Positions 1-7,535 of a DNA stretch of 64,000 bases are shown piece by piece (the first letter of the stretch is position 1; each line of letters begins with the position of its first letter). The notes below the pieces were generated by a model that worked only from the letters and a program-made list of their open reading frames with translations, searched no databases and was not told where the DNA came from. Source of the stretch: Amycolatopsis sp. MtRt-6 (GTDB lineage: Bacteria; Actinomycetota; Actinomycetes; Mycobacteriales; Pseudonocardiaceae); the NCBI RefSeq assembly GCF_017308975.1, contig NZ_JADWPD010000036.1:26188-90187 (forward strand). The letters are read 5' to 3'. Position numbers and translations under genes: made by a program.

Positions 1-66
1 CTGCCCCGCCCCCCGCCCCCGCCCCCCCCCCCCCCCGGGGGGCGGCGGCCCCCCCCCCCCGCCGCC
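1..66. other. G/C homopolymer low-complexity patch
   Basis: This stretch is almost only runs of C and G, including a run of about fifteen C. It has no coding sense. It may be a contig edge or sequencing artefact, since a similar patch occurs near 36.73 kb. The promoter of the first gene is probably upstream or hidden here, so its regulation cannot be judged. Confidence 0.6.
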
Positions 67-96
67 CCTGTCCGCGTCCGGAGGAGAAGCCACCCC

Positions 97-1260
97 ATGC
101 ACAGGTTCGCCGGCGCGCTGGCCGCGCTCTGCCTCGCCGCCGCGGCGACCACCGCGGTCGTCCTGGCCGGACCGGCGGCCGCCGCGCCCGCCTGCGCGGT
201 CGCCTACCGCCTCAACCAGTGGCAAACCGGCTTCACCGCCGACATCACGGTGACCAACGGCCCCACCGCGGCCTCCTCCTGGACACTCACCTGGCACTAC
301 GCCGGGAACCAGACCGTGACCTCCGCCTGGAACGCCACCGTCCGCCAGACCGGGAACGCCGTCACCGCGCAGAGCCTGTCCTACAACGGCGCGCTGCCCG
401 CCGGCGGCTCGGTTTCGTTCGGGCTGCAGGGGACGGCGAGCGGGACGAACGCCGAGCCCACCGACTTCGCGCTCAACGGCGTCTCGTGCGGTGACCCCGC
501 TCCCCCGACGTCCACCACACCGACCACCACTCCCACCACACCGACTTCCGGGCCCACCACCACGACGTCCGGGCCGCCGCCCGCCGGCTGCGCGGGCGCC
601 GCGCTCTGCGACGACTTCGAGCAGCAGACCGGCGGTACGCCCGGCGGCCGGTGGACCGTCGGCGCCGCCAACTGCCAGGGCACCGGCACGGTCGCCGTCG
701 ACACCACGGTCGCCCACTCGGGCAGCCGCTCGGTCAAGGTCACCGGCCAGGGCGGCTACTGCAACCACGCGTTCCTCGGCACCAGCGTGTCCGGTTCCGG
801 CGTCCTGTACGGGCGGTTCTGGGTCCGGCACACCACCGCGCTGCCCGCCGGGCACGTCACGTTCCTGGCGATGCGCGACAGCACCGACGGCCGCGACCTG
901 CGGGCCGGCGGGCAGAACCGGGCCCTGCAGTGGAACCGTGAGTCCGACGACGCCACCCTGCCCGCCCAGAGCCCGGCCGGCGTCGCCCAGAGCGTCCCGC
1001 TGCCGACCGGCACCTGGTCCTGCTTCGAGTTCCGGCTCGACGGCGCGGCCGGGCAGCTCCGGACGTGGCTGGGCTCGGCCGAGGTGCCCGGCCTGGTCGT
1101 GGACGGCGTCCCGACCGCCGACGTCGACCAGCAGTGGCTCGCCCGGGCGTGGCACCCCGCGGTGACCGACCTGCGCCTGGGCTGGGAGAGCTACGCCGGC
1201 GACGCGGACACGCTGTGGTTCGACGACGTGGCCGTGGGCTCCTCGCGGATCGGCTGCTGA
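97..1260 (+). CDS. secreted CBM2 protein with Cip1-like C-terminal domain
   Basis: A 387-residue secreted protein. Residues 1-30 are a Sec signal peptide (Arg near the N-terminus, Ala/Val-rich core, Ala-rich end). Residues 33-131 form a family 2 cellulose-binding module bounded by two Cys, with the expected conserved Trp. A Thr/Pro linker (about 132-166) joins it to a 220-residue C-terminal domain. That domain begins with a DDFE motif and has a beta-jelly-roll look (HSGSRSVKV, LWFDDV), resembling fungal Cip1 and its actinobacterial homologues; this is inference. No catalytic residues can be assigned. It lies beside cellulases, so it probably binds plant cell wall. A GGAGGAG ribosome site (80-86) supports the ATG start. 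Confidence 0.8.
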   Translation: MHRFAGALAALCLAAAATTAVVLAGPAAAAPACAVAYRLNQWQTGFTADITVTNGPTAASSWTLTWHYAGNQTVTSAWNATVRQTGNAVTAQSLSYNGALPAGGSVSFGLQGTASGTNAEPTDFALNGVSCGDPAPPTSTTPTTTPTTPTSGPTTTTSGPPPAGCAGAALCDDFEQQTGGTPGGRWTVGAANCQGTGTVAVDTTVAHSGSRSVKVTGQGGYCNHAFLGTSVSGSGVLYGRFWVRHTTALPAGHVTFLAMRDSTDGRDLRAGGQNRALQWNRESDDATLPAQSPAGVAQSVPLPTGTWSCFEFRLDGAAGQLRTWLGSAEVPGLVVDGVPTADVDQQWLARAWHPAVTDLRLGWESYAGDADTLWFDDVAVGSSRIGC

Positions 1261-1261
1261 G

Positions 1262-2257
1262 CTACCGGCCGAGCACGCGCTCGATCGCGGCCAGCTCGTC
1301 GTCGGTGAACTCCAGGTTCGCGGTGGCCGCGACGGTGTTCTCCAGCTGGGCGACGCTGCTGGCGCCGATCAGCGCGGAGGTGACGCGGCCGCGGCGCAGC
1401 ACCCAGGCGATGGCCAGCTGGGCCAGCGTCTGCCCGCGTCCCTTGGCGATGTCGTTCAGCGCGCGGACGGTCGCCAGGGTCTCCTCGGTCAGCCGGTCGC
1501 TGGTGAGGAACGGGCTGGCGCCGGCCGCGCGGGAGTCGGCCGGGACGCCGTCGAGGTACCGGTCGGTCAGCAGGCCCTGGCTCAGCGGCGAGTACGCGAT
1601 CGAGCCGACTCCGTGGGAGTCGAGGGTGTCGAGCAGGCCGTCCTCGACCCAGCGGTCGAGCATCGAATACCGCGGCTGGTGGAGCAGCAGCGGGGTGCCG
1701 AGGTCCTTCAGCGCGGCGAGCGCGGCCTCGGTCTGCTCGGGCGAATAGTTCGAAATGCCCGCGTACAGCGCCTTGCCCGAGCGGACGGCGGTGTCGAGCG
1801 CGCCCATCGTCTCCTCGATCGGCGTTTCCGGGTCCGGGCGGTGCGAGTAGAAAACGTCGAAATAATCCAGTCCGGTGCGGGCCAGGCTCTGGTCGAGGCT
1901 CGCGAGGAGGTTCTTGCGGGAGCCCCATTCGCCGTACGGGCCGTCCCACATCAGGTAGCCCGCCTTGGACGACACCAGGATCTCGTCGCGGTACGGGCGG
2001 AAGTCGGCGGCGAAGTGGCGGCCGAAGCTGGTCTCGGCCGAGCCGGGTGGCGGGCCGTAGTTGTTGGCCAGGTCGAAGTGCGTCACCCCGAGGTCGAACG
2101 CCCGCCGCAGCACGGCCCGCTGGACGTCGAGGGGCTTGTCGTCCCCGAAGTTGTGCCACAGGCCGAGCGACACGGCGGGCAGCTTCAGCCCGCTGCGCCC
2201 GGCCCGCCGGTACGGCATGTCCGCGTACCGGTTTCCGGCCGCGACGAAAGGCGACAT
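1262..2257 (-). CDS. aldo/keto reductase (L-glyceraldehyde-3-phosphate reductase-like)
   Basis: A 331-residue NADPH-dependent oxidoreductase of the aldo/keto reductase superfamily, of the YghZ/Kv-beta type. The tetrad is visible: Asp and Tyr in THFDLANNYGPP, Lys in VSSKAGY and His in YSHRPDPETP. The C-terminal SALIGAS segment is the cofactor-binding loop typical of the family. The ATG at 2257 follows AAGGAGAACC; longer upstream reading lacks coding character. It lies 35 bp downstream of the AGE-family gene on the same strand, so the two are probably co-transcribed and may act on the same sugar. It ends one base after the stop of the convergent CBM2 gene. Confidence 0.88.
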   Translation of the reverse strand: MSPFVAAGNRYADMPYRRAGRSGLKLPAVSLGLWHNFGDDKPLDVQRAVLRRAFDLGVTHFDLANNYGPPPGSAETSFGRHFAADFRPYRDEILVSSKAGYLMWDGPYGEWGSRKNLLASLDQSLARTGLDYFDVFYSHRPDPETPIEETMGALDTAVRSGKALYAGISNYSPEQTEAALAALKDLGTPLLLHQPRYSMLDRWVEDGLLDTLDSHGVGSIAYSPLSQGLLTDRYLDGVPADSRAAGASPFLTSDRLTEETLATVRALNDIAKGRGQTLAQLAIAWVLRRGRVTSALIGASSVAQLENTVAATANLEFTDDELAAIERVLGR

Positions 2258-2292
2258 GGTTCTCCTTGTCGAAAGTGGACGGCGAACGCAGT

Positions 2293-3486
2293 CTAACCGC
2301 GCTTGAGGAGCGCGCCGGCGAACGACGCCGCGGGTGGCAGGCCGGGCAGCAGCGTTGCCTGGTAGGCGTGGTAGACGTCCGGTTTGCCGGCCCACACCGT
2401 CGCGGCGGGACGGTTCTCCGGGTCCAGTTCGTGGTGCCACGAACCGAGTTCACGGTCGACGAAGCAGGCTTCGGCGTGTTCGCACCATTCGGTGAACCGG
2501 GCGAGGTACGCCGGGTCGCCGGTTTCCTGGTGCAGGGTCCACGCCGCGGCCATCGCCTCGGTCACCACCCAGTGCAGCCGGGTGCGCACCACCGGCGTCC
2601 CGGCGAAGTCGGTCGTGTAGACGAAGCCCGGCCGCCCGTCGACGGCCCAGCCGTGGCGGACGGCGGCCTCGAACAGCGCGGCCGCGTCGGGCACCAGCCA
2701 CGGCGGCGCGGCGTCCCCGAGCGCGCGGCCGAGGTGGACGGCCAGCCGGGCCCATTCGAAGAGGTGCCCGATGGTCGCCCCGAACGGGCGGAACGGGTGG
2801 GCGGGCTCGGCGCGGTTGAACTCCAGCCGCACGCGCCAGCCCGGGTCGAAGTGCTCCGGGAGCAGCCAGCCGTGCGCGCGGGCCTCGCCGTGGACCAGGC
2901 GCTCCACAATGGACAGCGCGCGGCCGGCCCACACGGGGTCGCCGGTGACGTCGGCGGCGGCCAGGAAGGCCTCCACGGTGTGCATGTTGGCGTTGGCGCC
3001 GCGGTAGTCCTCCAGGCGCGTCCAGCCGCGGTCCCAGACGTCGGCGACCCGGCCGGCGGCCGGTTCCCAGAACCGGCGTTCGACGATTTCCAGGGCTTCC
3101 GCCAGCAGCGCCCGCGCTCCTTCGGCGCCGGCCGCGGCCGCGCTCGCGGCGGCCAGCACGACGAACGCGTGCTCGTAGGCGCGTTTCTCGTCCAGGGCGG
3201 TCGAGGCGTACCAGCCGCCGTGCCCGGCGTCCCGCAGCGGGCCGGTGAGCGCCGCGACGCCGTGGGCGACCTGCGCGCCGGTGTCGGCGCCCTGCAGCGA
3301 CGCGAGCGCGAAGACGTGCGTCATCCGGCAGGTGATCCAGGTCTCGACGGGCCGGTCGAGCACCGGCCGCCCGGCGTCGTCGAGCCAGGCGAACCCGCCG
3401 CCCGGGTGTACCGCGCCGCCGGCGAACCCGAGCAGCCGGGCGGGTTCGGCGCGCACCCAGGCGGGAACCGAAGACGGACTGTCCAC
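2293..3486 (-). CDS. AGE-family sugar epimerase/isomerase
   Basis: A 397-residue member of the N-acylglucosamine 2-epimerase superfamily, an alpha/alpha barrel. Recognisable segments are WITCRMTHVFAL near the N-terminus, GHLFEWARL in the middle and GKPDVYHAYQATL near the C-terminus. These fit the YihS/mannose isomerase/cellobiose 2-epimerase group rather than renin-binding protein. The substrate cannot be fixed from sequence; mannose, cellobiose or sulfoquinovose are all possible. The GTG start is chosen because GGAGAAAGG lies just upstream and the longer reading is Arg-rich noise. It is divergent from the LPMO gene, with a CebR-like site between them, and is followed by the aldo/keto reductase. 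Confidence 0.82.
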   Translation of the reverse strand: MDSPSSVPAWVRAEPARLLGFAGGAVHPGGGFAWLDDAGRPVLDRPVETWITCRMTHVFALASLQGADTGAQVAHGVAALTGPLRDAGHGGWYASTALDEKRAYEHAFVVLAAASAAAAGAEGARALLAEALEIVERRFWEPAAGRVADVWDRGWTRLEDYRGANANMHTVEAFLAAADVTGDPVWAGRALSIVERLVHGEARAHGWLLPEHFDPGWRVRLEFNRAEPAHPFRPFGATIGHLFEWARLAVHLGRALGDAAPPWLVPDAAALFEAAVRHGWAVDGRPGFVYTTDFAGTPVVRTRLHWVVTEAMAAAWTLHQETGDPAYLARFTEWCEHAEACFVDRELGSWHHELDPENRPAATVWAGKPDVYHAYQATLLPGLPPAASFAGALLKRG

Positions 3487-3604
3487 TCTCTGCCTTTCTC
3501 CACGGGCGCGCCCGGTTCGACGGCCCCCGCCAAGGTAGGCCAAGGCGCCCGTCCCGGTCATCGCGGGCTGTTCCGGAAGTGACCGCCGCCGCGTATCCTG
3601 ACCT

Positions 3605-3618
3605 TGGAAGCGCTCCCA
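3605..3618. promoter_or_regulatory. CebR-like operator
   Basis: TGGAAGCGCTCCCA differs by one base from the palindrome TGGGAGCGCTCCCA described for CebR in Streptomyces. It sits 36 bp before the LPMO start and 119 bp before the divergent AGE gene, so it could control both. Confidence 0.75.
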
Positions 3619-3653
3619 GTCTTCGACGCACGCAACCCAATGAAGGGACTGAC

Positions 3654-4715
3654 GTGACCAGGAGACGAAGTACCGTTCTCGCCGCCGTCACCGTGCTGCT
3701 GGCGAGCCTGACCACCGTCCTGCTGAGCACCGGCACGGCGGAGGCGCACGGCGCCATGATGAAACCGGGCAGCCGGACCTTCCTGTGCTGGCAGGACGGG
3801 CTCAGTTCGACCGGTGAGATCAAGCCCCAGAACCCGGCCTGCGCGGCGGCGGTGGGCGTCAGCGGGGCCAACTCGCTGTACAACTGGTTCGGCGTGCTGC
3901 GCTCGGATGGCGCCGGGCGCACGCGCGGGTTCATCCCCGACGGGAAGCTGTGCTCGGGCGGCAACCCGGGCTACGCGGGCTTCGACGGGGTCGGCCAGTG
4001 GCCGCTGACCCACCTCACGGCCGGCGCCCGGTTCGACTTCTCGTACAACGCGTGGGCGGCCCACCCGGGCTGGTTCTACACGTACGTGACCAAGGACGGC
4101 TGGAACCCGAACCAGCCGCTCACCTGGGACTCCCTGGAGGACCAGCCGTTCCTGACGGTGGACCACCCACCGGTGACCGGCTCGGTGGGCACGGTCGAGG
4201 GCCAGTACAAGTGGAGCGGCGCGCTGCCGTCGAACAAGTCTGGCCGCCACATCATCTATTCGGTGTGGAAGCGCTCGGACAGCGCCGAGACGTTCTACGG
4301 CTGTTCGGACGTCACGTTCGACGGCGGCAACGGCGAGGTCACCGGCGTGAAGGACCCGGGCACCCCGCCGACGTCGACCACGCCGACGACCACCACCGGC
4401 ACCCCGCCGCCGGGCTCCTGCATGGCGATGTACGAGATCACCAACAGCTGGAGCGGCGGCTACCAGGCCTCGGTGACGGTGATGAACCACGGCACGACTG
4501 CGTACAACAGCTGGCAGGTCGGCTGGACACTGCCGGCGGGCCAGACGATAGGCAGCGTGTGGAACGGCACGCTGAGCCTGTCCGGCTCGGCGGTGACGGT
4601 CCGCAACGCCAACTGGAACGGCCGGATCGCCGCGGACGGCACGACGACGTTCGGGCTGACGGTCAACACGACGGGAGGCAACGCGGCCCCGTCGCCGACC
4701 TGCCAGGGCACCTGA
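3654..4715 (+). CDS. AA10 lytic polysaccharide monooxygenase with CBM2
   Basis: A 353-residue secreted copper enzyme that oxidatively cleaves cellulose or chitin. The signal peptide ends with TAEA, leaving His32 (HGAMMKPG) as the mature N-terminus that forms the histidine brace; the second brace His is probably in YNAWAAHPG. The AA10 domain spans about 32-230. A Thr/Pro linker and a C-terminal CBM2 (about 256-350) follow. The CBM2 and the cellulase neighbours favour cellulose as substrate. The GTG at 3654 follows AAGGGA; with this start the signal peptide has the normal Arg-rich n-region (TRRRS). A CebR-like operator lies upstream and a strong terminator downstream. Confidence 0.93.
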   Translation: MTRRRSTVLAAVTVLLASLTTVLLSTGTAEAHGAMMKPGSRTFLCWQDGLSSTGEIKPQNPACAAAVGVSGANSLYNWFGVLRSDGAGRTRGFIPDGKLCSGGNPGYAGFDGVGQWPLTHLTAGARFDFSYNAWAAHPGWFYTYVTKDGWNPNQPLTWDSLEDQPFLTVDHPPVTGSVGTVEGQYKWSGALPSNKSGRHIIYSVWKRSDSAETFYGCSDVTFDGGNGEVTGVKDPGTPPTSTTPTTTTGTPPPGSCMAMYEITNSWSGGYQASVTVMNHGTTAYNSWQVGWTLPAGQTIGSVWNGTLSLSGSAVTVRNANWNGRIAADGTTTFGLTVNTTGGNAAPSPTCQGT

Positions 4716-4732
4716 CCGTCCCGGGTTCGAAC

Positions 4733-4785
4733 GTCGCGAATGACTCGTTCGGGACCTCCCACGTCCCGAATGAGTCATTCGCGAC
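4733..4785. terminator. long palindrome between convergent genes
   Basis: A 23-bp inverted repeat (4733-4755 and 4763-4785) with a single G-U type mismatch and a 7-nt loop, carrying the core GCGAATGACTC. It lies between the LPMO gene and the convergent LacI gene, so it probably terminates both. It has no T-run. Confidence 0.75.
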
Positions 4786-4796
4786 ACCGGCGACCG

Positions 4797-5747
4797 TCAC
4801 ACATTCGCCGGCGCGGTGCTCCCCCGGGTGATCAACCGCGGCCGGGACGTGTACACGTCCCCGGTCCGCTCCCCCGCCAGCACGTCGTGCAGCACCGACG
4901 CCGCCAGCGTGCCGAGCTCGGCCAGGGGGCGGCGGATCGCCGTGAGCGCCGGGCGGACCAGCCTGCAGAGCGGCGTGTCGTCCCACGACACCACCGACAG
5001 GTCCTTCGGCACCGCGAGCCCGAGCTCCCGCGCGGCCGCGAGCGCCGCCACCGCCAGGTCGTCCGTGTCGCACAGCAGCGCCGTCGGCCGGGGACGTGTG
5101 GCCAGCACCCGCCGGACCGCGTCGGCCGAGGGCTCGGGGTGGACCGTGTCCGGGTGCGCCAGGCCCGTCGCCGCCGTCGCGAAGGCCCGCCTGCGCGCCA
5201 TCGGGTCCGCGAACACCGCCGCGCCCGCGATGCGGACCACGTGCCGGTGTCCCAAGGCCGCCAGGTACGCCAGGGCCTCGGCGGCGCCCGCGAAGTCGTC
5301 CACCAGCACCGATGGCGTGCCCGGCACCCCGCCCGGACCGCCGAGCACCACCGCCGGCAGGCCGATCCGGACCAGCTCGGCCGCGCAGCCCGGCTCGGTG
5401 AGCAGCACGCCGTCGACCTTCCGCTCGGCCCGCCAGCGGCGGTAGATCGCCAGCGCCGCCTCGCGGCCGGGGGCGGCCTGCAGCAGCAGCTCGCCCGCGA
5501 ACCCGTCGAGCAGGGCCGGGACGAACGCCTCCAGGTGCCGGTCGAGCACCAGGCCGAGGGCCCCGGTCCGGCCGCCGGACAGCGCGCGCGCCGTGCTGCT
5601 GGGCGCCCACCCGAGCTCCCGGGCGATCTCGGTGATCCGCCGCCGGGTGGCCTCCGAGACGCCGGGGCGGCCGTTGAGGGCGTAGGAAACCGCGCCCTTG
5701 GAGACGCCGGCCTCCTTCGCGATGTCGGTGATCGTCGGACGCTTCAT
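4797..5747 (-). CDS. LacI-family transcriptional regulator
   Basis: A 316-residue repressor. Residues 1-55 are a LacI helix-turn-helix and hinge (TITDIAKEAGVSKGAVSYAL). A periplasmic-binding-like ligand domain follows, ending with SVVSWDDTPLCR and the RPLAELG helix typical of the family. It is slightly short for the family (usual length 330-350). The ATG at 5747 has a perfect AGGAAGGGG ribosome site. It is divergent from a sugar-binding lipoprotein, with a CebR-like palindrome in the 167-bp space, so it probably regulates that gene and itself. The ligand is probably a cello- or related oligosaccharide; this is inference from the neighbour. Confidence 0.9.
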   Translation of the reverse strand: MKRPTITDIAKEAGVSKGAVSYALNGRPGVSEATRRRITEIARELGWAPSSTARALSGGRTGALGLVLDRHLEAFVPALLDGFAGELLLQAAPGREAALAIYRRWRAERKVDGVLLTEPGCAAELVRIGLPAVVLGGPGGVPGTPSVLVDDFAGAAEALAYLAALGHRHVVRIAGAAVFADPMARRRAFATAATGLAHPDTVHPEPSADAVRRVLATRPRPTALLCDTDDLAVAALAAARELGLAVPKDLSVVSWDDTPLCRLVRPALTAIRRPLAELGTLAASVLHDVLAGERTGDVYTSRPRLITRGSTAPANV

Positions 5748-5855
5748 CGCACCCCTTCCTGGCACCACAAGGACTCCGGCCCGCGGTCCGTGTCCGTCCG
5801 GACACCCGCCGTCGCGCACCTTGACACCCGCCGCACCGGGAAACGAGACTCGCCC

Positions 5856-5869
5856 CGGGAGCGCTCCCA
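5856..5869. promoter_or_regulatory. CebR-like/LacI operator
   Basis: CGGGAGCGCTCCCA, one base off the consensus palindrome, lies in the divergent region between the LacI gene and the orphan sugar-binding protein gene, 46 bp before the latter. Confidence 0.75.
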
Positions 5870-5914
5870 GCCAACGGAGGCCGGGAGTGTGCCGCGAATG
5901 GGGAGTGCGCGTAG

Positions 5915-7186
5915 ATGAGGAAGATCCGAAGAACGCTGGCCGCCGTCGTCCTGCTCGTGCCGGTCGTCCTGACCGCGGGCTGCGGGCCGGGCACGCCGGA
6001 GCAGATCACGCTCACGGTGGCGACGTTCGGCGAGTTCGGCTACGACGACCTCATCCCCGGCTACGAGTTCACCCACCCCGGGCTCACCATCCGCCAGGTC
6101 CGCACCGAACAGGGCGGCCCGTACCACGAGGACCTGCTGGACAAGCTGCAGAAGAACCAGGGCCTCGCCGACATCCAGGCCGTCGAGGAAGGCCACCTCG
6201 CCGACGTGCTCGCCCACGCCGGCAAGTTCGCCGACCTGGCCAAGATCGGGCCGCCCGAGGTGAAACCCGGCCGGTGGCTGGAGTGGAAGTACGAGGCGGG
6301 CCGCAGCAAGGACGGCAAGCTCGTCGGCTACGGCACCGACATCGGGCCGCTGGCCATGTGCTACCGCAAGGACCTGCTCGAAGCGGCCGGGCTGCCGACC
6401 GACCCCGGCTCGGTGAAGACGATGTTCGCGACCTGGGACAGCTTCTTCAAGGCCGGCGAGAAGTACGTCAAGCGCTCGAAGGGCAAGCCGTGGTTCGACT
6501 CCTCGGCGCAGATCTTCAACGCCATGGTCAACCAGCTCCCGGTCGGCTACCTCGATCGCGAGGACCGCTCGACGCTGGAGACGAACGCCGCGCTGCGGGA
6601 CGCCTGGAACCGGGTCACCTCGGCGGTGAACCAGGGCCAGTCGGCCGGGCTCACCGCCTTCGCCGACGACGGCAACAACGGCCTGCGCACCGGTGCCTTC
6701 GCGACGAAGATGTGTCCGTCGTGGATGCTCGGCGTCATCGAACAGCAGGCCGGCATCGCCAACGCGGGCAAGTGGGCGCTCACCGACGCCTTCCCGGACG
6801 GCGGCGGCAACTGGGGCGGGTCCTTCCTCACCGTGCCGTCCTCGAGCCCGCACCAGAAGGAGGCCGCCGCGCTCGCCGCCTGGCTGACCGCGCCGGAGCA
6901 GCAGCTGCGCGCGTTCCGGGTGAGCGGGAACTTCCCCAGCCAGGTCGACGCCTTCACCTCCCCGGACCTGCTCAGCGAGATGAACGGCTACTTCGGTGGG
7001 GCGCTGATCGGCCAGGTCTTCGTCGCACAGGCCCGCAAGGTCGGGAAACCGCAGTACAAGGGGCCGGGCGACGGCAAGATCCAGGAGACGGTGATCGCGC
7101 CGTCGCTCAAGGCGGTCGAGCAGGGCGCCGACCCGGCGGCCGTCTGGCAGCAGGTGCTGGTCGGCGTGCACCGGCTCGTGCCCTGA
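5915..7186 (+). CDS. orphan CebE-like sugar-binding lipoprotein
   Basis: A 423-residue extracellular solute-binding protein of ABC importers. The lipobox LTAGC puts the lipidated Cys at residue 23. The body is clearly paralogous to the CebE-like protein at 15.6 kb, with shared blocks such as GYGTDIGPLAMCYRKD, FNAMVNQLP, AAWLTAPEQQ and PQYKGPGDG. No permease gene follows, so it must share the CebFG permeases or ones elsewhere. The ATG at 5915 has GGGAG upstream. It is divergent from its own LacI regulator. It probably binds cello-oligosaccharides or a related glucan fragment with a different preference from CebE; that is inference. Confidence 0.88.
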   Translation: MRKIRRTLAAVVLLVPVVLTAGCGPGTPEQITLTVATFGEFGYDDLIPGYEFTHPGLTIRQVRTEQGGPYHEDLLDKLQKNQGLADIQAVEEGHLADVLAHAGKFADLAKIGPPEVKPGRWLEWKYEAGRSKDGKLVGYGTDIGPLAMCYRKDLLEAAGLPTDPGSVKTMFATWDSFFKAGEKYVKRSKGKPWFDSSAQIFNAMVNQLPVGYLDREDRSTLETNAALRDAWNRVTSAVNQGQSAGLTAFADDGNNGLRTGAFATKMCPSWMLGVIEQQAGIANAGKWALTDAFPDGGGNWGGSFLTVPSSSPHQKEAAALAAWLTAPEQQLRAFRVSGNFPSQVDAFTSPDLLSEMNGYFGGALIGQVFVAQARKVGKPQYKGPGDGKIQETVIAPSLKAVEQGADPAAVWQQVLVGVHRLVP

Positions 7187-7192
7187 CGGGCG

Positions 7193-7315
7193 CCGCACGA
7201 GCGCTTCTTCGCCGGCAGCGCCGCGCACGGGCGCTCGGTGGTGCGGGCGATCACTTCGCCGCAGAACAAGGGTTCGCACGCGTTTCACACCCGGGTGGGG
7301 TTCGTCATCGAACCA
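7193..7315 (+). pseudogene. C-terminal remnant of a GNAT acetyltransferase
   Basis: Read in one frame without a start codon, this segment encodes HGRSVVRAITSP followed by an NKGSHAFH-type segment and VGFVIEP. That is the usual C-terminal end of a small GNAT N-acetyltransferase (RAITSPxNxxSxAFHxxxGF). No N-terminal part exists, since the preceding lipoprotein gene ends at 7186, and reading beyond 7315 loses sense. It is best read as a gene relic. Confidence 0.55.
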
Positions 7316-7488
7316 GTTCGAGGGGGTATCGGGCCCGGATCGGCCCGCGCCACGGGGTCCGGCCCGAAGTCCCGTCGGACGTCGAGCCGGACCCCGCCGT
7401 CCCGTCCGGCCGGTCAGGCGGCCGGGCGGGACCGCGGCGAGCGGCCGGGCGGGACCGCCCGCTCGCCGGGTTGCCGTGGTGGTGGAGG

Positions 7489-7535
7489 CCGGGCCGGGCG
7501 GCGGCTGCGCGGCACCGCCCGGCCCGGGGTCTTTT
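7489..7535 (+). terminator. Rho-independent terminator
   Basis: A perfect 13-bp GC stem (7489-7501 with 7515-7527) and a 13-nt loop, followed by GGTCTTTT. It lies between the orphan lipoprotein gene and the convergent GH6 gene, just past the GH6 stop. The 347-bp spacer (7187-7533) otherwise holds only the GNAT relic and GC-rich sequence. Confidence 0.75.
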
